This document shows, piece after piece, positions 59,182 to 64,000 of a DNA stretch of 64,000 nucleotides. The notes below the pieces were generated by a model that saw only the letters and a program-made list of their open reading frames with translations, was not told the origin of the DNA and made no database searches. This DNA comes from Pseudomonadota bacterium (GTDB lineage Bacteria; Myxococcota_A; Polyangia; Polyangiales; Polyangiaceae): contig JAFAER010000095.1 of assembly GCA_023423895.1 (NCBI GenBank), forward strand, positions 25,645 through 89,644. Reading direction: 5' to 3'. Within the stretch, counting starts at the first letter, position 1. Each line of letters begins with the position of its first letter. The position numbers and the translations under genes are program-made.

Positions 59182-59892
59182 TCAGGGCTTGATGACTTGC
59201 GTGCCCGGCGGGGGAACGAACGTGAAGGTCGAGGGATCGACCGGCACGTTCACCTTCGGCTCGACGAAGTCGAAGCGATTGCGGTTGCCCTGCGCGTCGA
59301 CGATGAGCGCACGGCGCACGTGATACGTCGAGGCGTCGACGTAGAAGAGCACCTTGGTGTACGCGGCGTTCTCTTTCTTCGGCGTTCCGACGAGGACGTT
59401 GCCGCCCGGGAAGTTCATCGACGCGCCCGGGTACATCACGAACGTGAAGGAGTCGGAGAGCTTGCCGGTGCCGGTCAAGAAGGAGAGGGCGGCGGGGTAC
59501 TGCGACTTGTCGATGTTCTGCTCGAACATCTGCTTGTTCGCGGCCTCGTAGACCTTCAGCACGGCGCCGTCGGACACGACCCGGTTGCCGGCGGGCGTCT
59601 CGTAGTCCCAGGCCATCTTCCCCGGCTTCGAGAAGGTGACCTTGCCCTTCGACTCCTTCCGGACGTTGTGCGACTTGACGAAGAACTCCTGCGTGAAGGT
59701 GCTGAAGAACGAGGTCGTCGAGTCGTAGAAGGCTTGCACCTTCGCGACCGTGTCTGCCGTGGCCTGAGGCGAGGCGGGCTGCGGCTGAGCGGAGGCCGCC
59801 GGAGCCTGCTGCTGCGCGCTCGCGTCCGACACGAGAAGAGGAGCGGAAGCGGCCAGGAGCGCAGCGACGGCAAACGGTGCAAGGCGGGGCAT
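59182..59892 (-). CDS. lolA: Outer-membrane lipoprotein carrier LolA
   Basis: The 236-residue protein has a signal peptide ending ASAQ. The mature part follows the LolA pattern: VQAFYDSTTSFFSTFTQEF, GKVTFSKPGKMAWDYETP, VVSDGAVLKVYEAANKQ, DASTYHVRRALIVDAQGN, and ends FTFVPPPGTQVIKP. LolA is a periplasmic shuttle that carries lipoproteins from LolCDE to the outer membrane; here it would serve the window's many lipoproteins. A Gln/Ala/Pro linker follows the signal, longer than in Escherichia coli. Confidence 0.93.
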   Translation of the reverse strand: MPRLAPFAVAALLAASAPLLVSDASAQQQAPAASAQPQPASPQATADTVAKVQAFYDSTTSFFSTFTQEFFVKSHNVRKESKGKVTFSKPGKMAWDYETPAGNRVVSDGAVLKVYEAANKQMFEQNIDKSQYPAALSFLTGTGKLSDSFTFVMYPGASMNFPGGNVLVGTPKKENAAYTKVLFYVDASTYHVRRALIVDAQGNRNRFDFVEPKVNVPVDPSTFTFVPPPGTQVIKP

Positions 59893-60208
59893 GAGCGAAG
59901 GTTCTCCGAACGGCGGAGGGGTAGGGCGTTGCTTACGGCCGACCCCGTGGTCTTTCTATTGGACGGGCGACCAGTGCGCAATATTGAGGGTAACTACGCA
60001 CGAAATCAGCGCTAACCGGCCCCGTCTTTGAATGCCACGAGGAGGACAACCCGTGGATGCGGGACTTCCTTCCACATCCCGCAACGTTTGGCTCAGCCGC
60101 ACCGTGCCAGCGCCAGCATTCGCAAGCGGCTCTCCTCGCTGACGACGACGAGAGCCGACGTGTTACGCACCGCCCCTGAGGCGCGGCCCTGAAAACAGCG
60201 GACCCAAA

Positions 60209-60226
60209 GAGTCAGCCTGCTGACTC
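60209..60226. repeat. 18-base palindrome, copy 1
   Basis: GAGTCAGCCTGCTGACTC has 8-base arms and a 2-base centre. It is repeated exactly at 60282-60299, with 73 bases between copy starts. Confidence 0.85.
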
Positions 60227-60281
60227 GGCCGAGACCACGCCTTACGCACGGGTTCACAACCGATTGCGCACGCCTCCGTTC

Positions 60282-60299
60282 GAGTCAGCCTGCTGACTC
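60282..60299. repeat. 18-base palindrome, copy 2
   Basis: This is the same sequence as copy 1. A related but broken copy (GAGTCAGCTCAGCCTGCCGAC on the minus strand split as GAGTCAGC and CAGCCTGCCGAC) lies near 60390-60410. The copies sit between ruvC and lolA. Confidence 0.85.
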
Positions 60300-60440
60300 G
60301 AAGCGAACGCCTCCGAGCGCCACCGGCCGCCCACGGATCGAGCACGGCTTGCGGACGAGCTCCGCACGAGCTTCCCACGTGGTTGGCGGGTCGGCAGGCT
60401 GAGCTGACTCTTCGGGCCGCCTCGTTTCGGCCCGGCCGGA

Positions 60441-60956
60441 TCAGCGTGCGGCGACGGGTCGCTTCGAGGGGGGCGGAAGTGATCCGACGCGGGTGCCCTG
60501 GAGGTGCGTGACCGCGATCGCCAACGCGTCGGCGGCGTCGGACCGTGGGATCTCCGTCAGGCCGAGGACGATCCGAATCATCTGGGCGACCTGCGCCTTG
60601 TCGGCTCTGCCCGCGCCGGCGACGGTGCGCTTCACGCGGGCAGGGGCATATTCGAATGACTCGAGCCCCGCGCGGGCGCACACGAGCAGCGCGACGCCCC
60701 GCGCGTGCCCGAGCTTCGCGGCCGCCTGCGCGTCCTTTGCGAAGAAGAGTGACTCGATGCTCGCCTGCGAGGGCTGGAACTCGCGCACGACCTCGACCAG
60801 CTCCGATTCGATCGCGACGAGCCGGTCGCCGAGCTCGCCCTTCTTCTCGACGTCGAAGACACCGTGCGCGACATGCGTGAGCCGCGTGCCGACACGACGC
60901 ACGACGCCCCAGCCGAAGTGACGGGTCCCGGGATCGAGTCCGAGGACGACCGTCAC
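60441..60956 (-). CDS. ruvC: Holliday junction resolvase RuvC
   Basis: The 171-residue protein carries the RuvC signature: LGLDPGTRHFGWG (first catalytic Asp), SIESLFFAKDAQAA (Glu), a Arg/Lys-rich DNA-binding region, and the late acidic pair in SDAADALAIAVTHL. The enzyme cuts four-way junctions in homologous recombination. It follows yebC with an ATGA overlap. ruvA and ruvB are not in the window. Confidence 0.96.
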   Translation of the reverse strand: MTVVLGLDPGTRHFGWGVVRRVGTRLTHVAHGVFDVEKKGELGDRLVAIESELVEVVREFQPSQASIESLFFAKDAQAAAKLGHARGVALLVCARAGLESFEYAPARVKRTVAGAGRADKAQVAQMIRIVLGLTEIPRSDAADALAIAVTHLQGTRVGSLPPPSKRPVAAR

Positions 60957-61699
60957 GAGAGGCGCTGCAGCTCTTCGTCGGAGACGTCGAAGTCGGCGTA
61001 CACGTTCGCGACGTCGTCGTGATCGTCCAGCACCTCGGCGAGGTTCAGGAGCACCTCGGCGTCTCGGCCGCTCACGGACTTCTTCGTCTTCGGGACGTAC
61101 GCCAGCTGCGAGGCTTTCGTCGCGATGCTCGCCTTCTCGAGCGCATCGAGCACGGTGTTCAGCGCGTCCGGGGGAGTCGTGACGGTCCAGACCTCACCCT
61201 CGTCGGTGTAGTCCTCGGCGCCCGCGCCGACGGCGATCTCCATGAGCTGGTCTTCGTTCGCCGCGCCCTTCTCGAGCGTGATGAGACCCTTTCGATCGAA
61301 GGCCCATGCCGCGACGCCGGCGCCGCCGAGGTTGCCGTTGTTCTTCTCGAAGATCTTGCGGATCTCGGCGACGGTCCGATTGCGGTTGTCCGTCTGGCCC
61401 TCGACCAGGAAGAGCGTGCCCGCAGGGCCCGTTCCCTCGTAGAGGACGTCCTCGTACGCCGCGCCTTCGATCTCGCCGGTGCCTCGCTTGATGGCGTTCT
61501 TGATCGTGTCGCCCGGCATCGACTGCGCCTTCGCGTCGGCGATTGCCTTGCGGAGACGCGGGTTGTTCAGCGGCTCACCGCCGCCGAGGCGCGCCGCGAC
61601 CGTGAGCTCCTTGATCAGCTTGGTGAAGAGCTTTCCGCGTTTCGCGTCGACGACGCCCTTCTTGTGCTTGATCGTCGCCCATTTCGAATGGCCGCTCAT
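60953..61699 (-). CDS. yebC: YebC/PmpR-family protein
   Basis: The 248-residue protein starts MSGHSKWATIKHKKGVVDAKRGK, the family hallmark, then shows NPRLRKAIADAKAQSMP, NAIKRGTGE, YEGTGPAGT and NGNLGGAGVAAWAFDRKG. YebC proteins act on translation of proline-rich stretches or as DNA-binding regulators in different bacteria. It is in the common yebC-ruvC arrangement; the two overlap (ATGA). Confidence 0.96.
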   Translation of the reverse strand: MSGHSKWATIKHKKGVVDAKRGKLFTKLIKELTVAARLGGGEPLNNPRLRKAIADAKAQSMPGDTIKNAIKRGTGEIEGAAYEDVLYEGTGPAGTLFLVEGQTDNRNRTVAEIRKIFEKNNGNLGGAGVAAWAFDRKGLITLEKGAANEDQLMEIAVGAGAEDYTDEGEVWTVTTPPDALNTVLDALEKASIATKASQLAYVPKTKKSVSGRDAEVLLNLAEVLDDHDDVANVYADFDVSDEELQRLS

Positions 61700-61971
61700 C
61701 GTTCCTCGCCCGTGTGGGTTCGGTCGAAACCGTAATTAAAACCGCGACCCGCTTCAAGGCGCGAAACAGGCTTCGCATTCGTATCGCGCCCGGACGTCGA
61801 GGGGCGAGCCTTCGTCGTGCGACGATGCCGCCGGGGCGCAAGGCCCTCGAAGGCCTCTGATCGACGCGGCTGACGCGGCCGCGAGTGCCGCGGGACCGTG
61901 ACCGTCTTCCCGCGGACGTGCGGAGTCACGTTCGCATCCAGCCGGGTGGCTGCGGCGCTACGATCCGCTCG

Positions 61972-62808
61972 ATGGCCGAAGATGCGGAGTGGTTCCACCG
62001 GTCGATGCCCGTCGCTTCGTACTCGCTCCACCGGCGGACGGGGACGGCGCGCGTCGTGGCCACCGGCCCGACGCACGTGAACCCGGGGTTCGAGCTGTCG
62101 TGGATCGGAGGGGGCGCGATCGAGTTCGTCCTCGGACCGAAGGCAGATCGCAGCGTCGCGGCGACCACGGGCGCGAGCGTGCTGCTGCCGCCGGGCCTCC
62201 TCAACACGCCCCGTGTGCGGGCCAGCGTCATCCACCAGGCGCTCATCGCTCCCGACCTCTTCGAAGAGGCTGCCGACGCGCTCGGGTCCGAGGGCGTCGT
62301 CCCGCTCGACGCCTGCGTGCTCGGCGCCAACACGAGCATCAGCGCGATGGCGCGCGCGCTCGCCCTCGAGTCGGGCGTGGTGGACGTCGGCGATCCTGCG
62401 ATCGAAGCGCTGATTCATGCGCTCGTGCTGGGCCTCGTTCGGAGCCGCGCGCGCGCGCGCTCGCGACTCGAGGAGCGGATCCTCGAGCCCGCGATCCGTC
62501 GGGCGCTCGACCTCATCGAGCAGGAGTACGCGCGGCCGATCACCGTCGACGAGCTCGCTCGCACCGCCGGGCTCTCTCGCTTCGTGTTCCTCCGCAAGTT
62601 CAGCGCCCAGGTCGGCGACAGCCCGCACCGCCAGCTCACTGCCGTGCGCCTCGATCGGGCAGCCGAACGGCTCCGAACGACGCGCCGATCCGTCCTGGCC
62701 ATCGCGCTCGAGCACGGCTTCGGCGACCCGAGTCGCTTCGCTCGCGCGTTCGCGAAGCGGTTCGGCTGTACGCCGGCCAGGTGGCGTGCCCGTGCACGAT
62801 CCGCGTGA
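61972..62808 (+). CDS. AraC-family transcriptional regulator
   Basis: ATG 61972 (MAEDAEWFHRSMPV) gives 278 residues. The N-terminal 160 or so residues form a sensing domain that I do not recognise (an AraC_N-like cupin is possible). The C-terminal 100 residues carry the two helix-turn-helix units (ITVDELARTAGLSRFVFLRKFSAQVGDSPH, then SVLAIALEHGFGDPSRFARAFAKRFG). It lies 53 bases upstream of a hemerythrin-like gene on the same strand and may control it. Confidence 0.92.
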   Translation: MAEDAEWFHRSMPVASYSLHRRTGTARVVATGPTHVNPGFELSWIGGGAIEFVLGPKADRSVAATTGASVLLPPGLLNTPRVRASVIHQALIAPDLFEEAADALGSEGVVPLDACVLGANTSISAMARALALESGVVDVGDPAIEALIHALVLGLVRSRARARSRLEERILEPAIRRALDLIEQEYARPITVDELARTAGLSRFVFLRKFSAQVGDSPHRQLTAVRLDRAAERLRTTRRSVLAIALEHGFGDPSRFARAFAKRFGCTPARWRARARSA

Positions 62809-62861
62809 TCGGGCGCACGATCCGCAGAGACGACCGCCGGCAGCGCATCGATGCTGGGCGC

Positions 62862-63365
62862 ATGAATCGATCGAATGCGCCTCCGGATCTCCACGTCGCC
62901 CAACACGAAGGCCTGGTGCAGGTCCATCGCGCGCTTTCGGCCGCTCTCCGGGAGATCGCCTCGACGCCGGCGGACGTCGCGGTCGACGTGCTCGTACCGA
63001 AGGCCCTTGGTGCCGCGCGCTTTCTCCTCGGCCACCATCACGCCGAGAGCACCGTCCTCTTCCCGGGGCTACGCCGGCTGGGGCGACTGCGGAGCTCGGA
63101 TGTCGCCGTCCTCGATGCGTGCGATCGTGATCACCACGCGCTCCACGCGCTCTGCGAGCGGCTCACCGCGAACGCGAGCGCGTCTCATCCTGCGGTGCGT
63201 GAGATCGTCGTCTTGGCAGGCGAGCTCGAGGCCGCCTTCTCGGCGCACGTCGCGACGGAGGAGACCGCCCTCGCGCCCGACCAGCTCCGCGCGATGATCA
63301 GCCGCGAGGGCCTCGAGGAGATCGGCCGGGAGCTCGAGGCCTCGCGACGCCGGTTCTCACCTTAG
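62862..63365 (+). CDS. Hemerythrin-like domain protein
   Basis: ATG 62862 gives 167 residues. Candidate di-iron ligands are His and Glu in HHHAESTVLFPGL, DHHALHALCERL and SAHVATEETALAPDQ, matching the H...HxxxE...H...HxxxD/E pattern of the hemerythrin HHE family. Such proteins bind oxygen, nitric oxide or iron, or sense redox state. The acidic/His pattern is convincing, but the first His is not sure. It follows the AraC gene and lies next to an insertion sequence. Confidence 0.8.
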   Translation: MNRSNAPPDLHVAQHEGLVQVHRALSAALREIASTPADVAVDVLVPKALGAARFLLGHHHAESTVLFPGLRRLGRLRSSDVAVLDACDRDHHALHALCERLTANASASHPAVREIVVLAGELEAAFSAHVATEETALAPDQLRAMISREGLEEIGRELEASRRRFSP

Positions 63366-63448
63366 AAAGGTGACGAAAGCGGCGTGATCCCGCGCTCCTC
63401 CGGGGCATCACGAAAAAGTGGATCGCCCCCGCGGTCGACGGTGACTAG

Positions 63449-64000
63449 GGCGTGTTGACAGTTCGCGTAAGAGAAAGGCTTGACGAACGTCCAGTGGGTG
63501 CTAGCGGATAGGTGTGTTCGGGGGAACGCGTCGATTCTTTAGCGACGAGCGGTGGGCCTTGGTCGGTCCGCTCGTCGAGCAGATGACCCGGCGCGGTCCG
63601 AAAGGGGATGCGCGGCGCTTCCTCGAGGCCATCGCGTGGCTTCTGCGAAGTGGCGCACCTTGGCGGGATCTCGCGAAAGAGCTTGTCCCGAGGGAGCGGG
63701 TCTATCGTCGCTTTCGTCGTTGGGCCCTCGCTGGAACATGGGAGCGATTGCGACGAGCTCTCTCCCTGACGACAGCGCTCCGATACTTGCATATCGACAG
63801 CACGATCGTGAAGGCTCATCCCCATGCCGCAGGCGCATTGAAGCGTGACGGGCGTCAGGCACTTGGCCGTTCCCGCGGCGGGTTCACGACCAAGCTTCAT
63901 GCGGTGGTGACCGAGCGCGGCGAGCTCGTGCGCTACGTGGTGACGGGCGGAGAGGTCGCGGACATCACGCAGGCGCGTGGTCTCGTCCGTCATCGGTCGA
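63449..64000 (+). mobile_element. IS5-type insertion sequence, left part (cut by window edge)
   Basis: The element appears to begin after CTAG (63445-63448), which matches the YTAR target preference of IS5-type elements, with GGGCGTGTTGACAGTTCG as the presumed left terminal repeat. The right end and matching target copy are outside the window, so the boundary is a proposal. Only one transposase frame is seen so far. Confidence 0.65.
63514..64000 (+). CDS. IS5-family DDE transposase (partial, N-terminal part)
   Basis: GTG 63514 opens a frame with no stop up to the window edge (162 codons). It starts VFGGTRRFFSDERWALV and has WLLRSGAPWRDL, then RRFRRWALAGTW, LHIDSTIVKAHPHAAG with the first catalytic Asp, and RGGFTTKLHAVV. 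This order is typical of IS5-type transposases. The second Asp and the Glu lie past the edge. In many IS5-type elements the gene is split into two frames; here both usual halves share one frame. Confidence 0.88.
   Translation, partial: MFGGTRRFFSDERWALVGPLVEQMTRRGPKGDARRFLEAIAWLLRSGAPWRDLAKELVPRERVYRRFRRWALAGTWERLRRALSLTTALRYLHIDSTIVKAHPHAAGALKRDGRQALGRSRGGFTTKLHAVVTERGELVRYVVTGGEVADITQARGLVRHRS

Larger units (their letters stand above)
59893..60440. other. Long intergenic region with paired palindromes
   Basis: About 550 bases between lolA and ruvC, both on the minus strand, with no convincing gene. It contains two identical palindromes (60209 and 60282) and a third, imperfect copy near 60395-60410. 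lolA's promoter must lie here, but no clear -35/-10 pair was picked out. Confidence 0.6.

Noticed and set aside
63384..63411. GTGATCCC...GGGGCATCAC hairpin after the hemerythrin-like gene
   Set aside because: The stem is imperfect with mismatched bases and no T run follows; kept out as a terminator.
1..64000. tRNA, rRNA, riboswitch or CRISPR genes
   Set aside because: Both strands were read by eye for tRNA T-loop and acceptor patterns and for array periodicity; nothing convincing was seen, but a covariance-model search was not possible.

Overview
The window is high-GC DNA with strong codon bias (G or C in most third positions, so long antisense open frames are common). Its content points to a predatory or soil member of the Myxococcota, most likely a Polyangiales-type lineage. 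The clues are many lipoproteins with Asp/Ala/Gly-rich linkers after the lipobox, Cys-rich 'NCGxCG' lipoproteins, a MYXO-CTERM-like tail, a Ser/Thr kinase fused to a formylglycine-synthase-like domain, several outer-membrane barrels, and ECF sigma factors paired with TPR-like partners. This placement is inference, since no rRNA or tRNA gene was seen.

Layout. 1-5.7 kb: edge of a TTC38-like gene, a truncated IgGFc-binding-type fragment, a metalloprotease lipoprotein, a TonB-like protein, and a divergent SDR/AraC pair. 5.8-15.5 kb: accessory region with a Calx-beta lipoprotein, a small acidic protein behind a perfect inverted repeat, an Hsp20 protein carrying an Asn/Phe/Gly repeat block, an NlpC/P60-like protein, a DUF1877-like protein and several lipoproteins. 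Gene remnants (AraC motif, VOC tail, others) lie between these genes. 15.7-22 kb: a seven-gene, translationally coupled malonate decarboxylase operon, mdcACDEGBH, without a transporter, followed by gnd. 24-28.3 kb: a kinase-FGE fusion, an amidohydrolase and a PLP decarboxylase in one operon, divergent from an EamA exporter. 29.2-32.9 kb: TetR, porin and lipoprotein, with a perfect palindrome in the porin promoter gap. 33-39 kb: a membrane protein plus barrel pair, a papain-like lipoprotein, hslO, a HAD phosphatase and an acyl-CoA dehydrogenase.

39-48.5 kb is the most striking stretch. Eight co-directional genes read leftward: a secreted protein, an ECF sigma factor, a TPR-like membrane partner, then five overlapping lipoprotein genes (Cys-rich, two propeller-like, RCC1-like, IgGFc-binding-like). 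This looks like a sigma-factor-controlled surface display locus. A detached 3' piece of the last gene's family sits at 0.6-1.2 kb.

48.7-64 kb: cca, two outer-membrane proteins, a DUF882 peptidase, an ECF sigma/lipase pair, a Cys-rich lipoprotein, a ferredoxin, an orphan DNA methyltransferase with a zinc-ribbon membrane protein, lolA, yebC-ruvC, an AraC regulator, a hemerythrin-like protein, and the left part of an IS5-type insertion sequence cut by the window edge.
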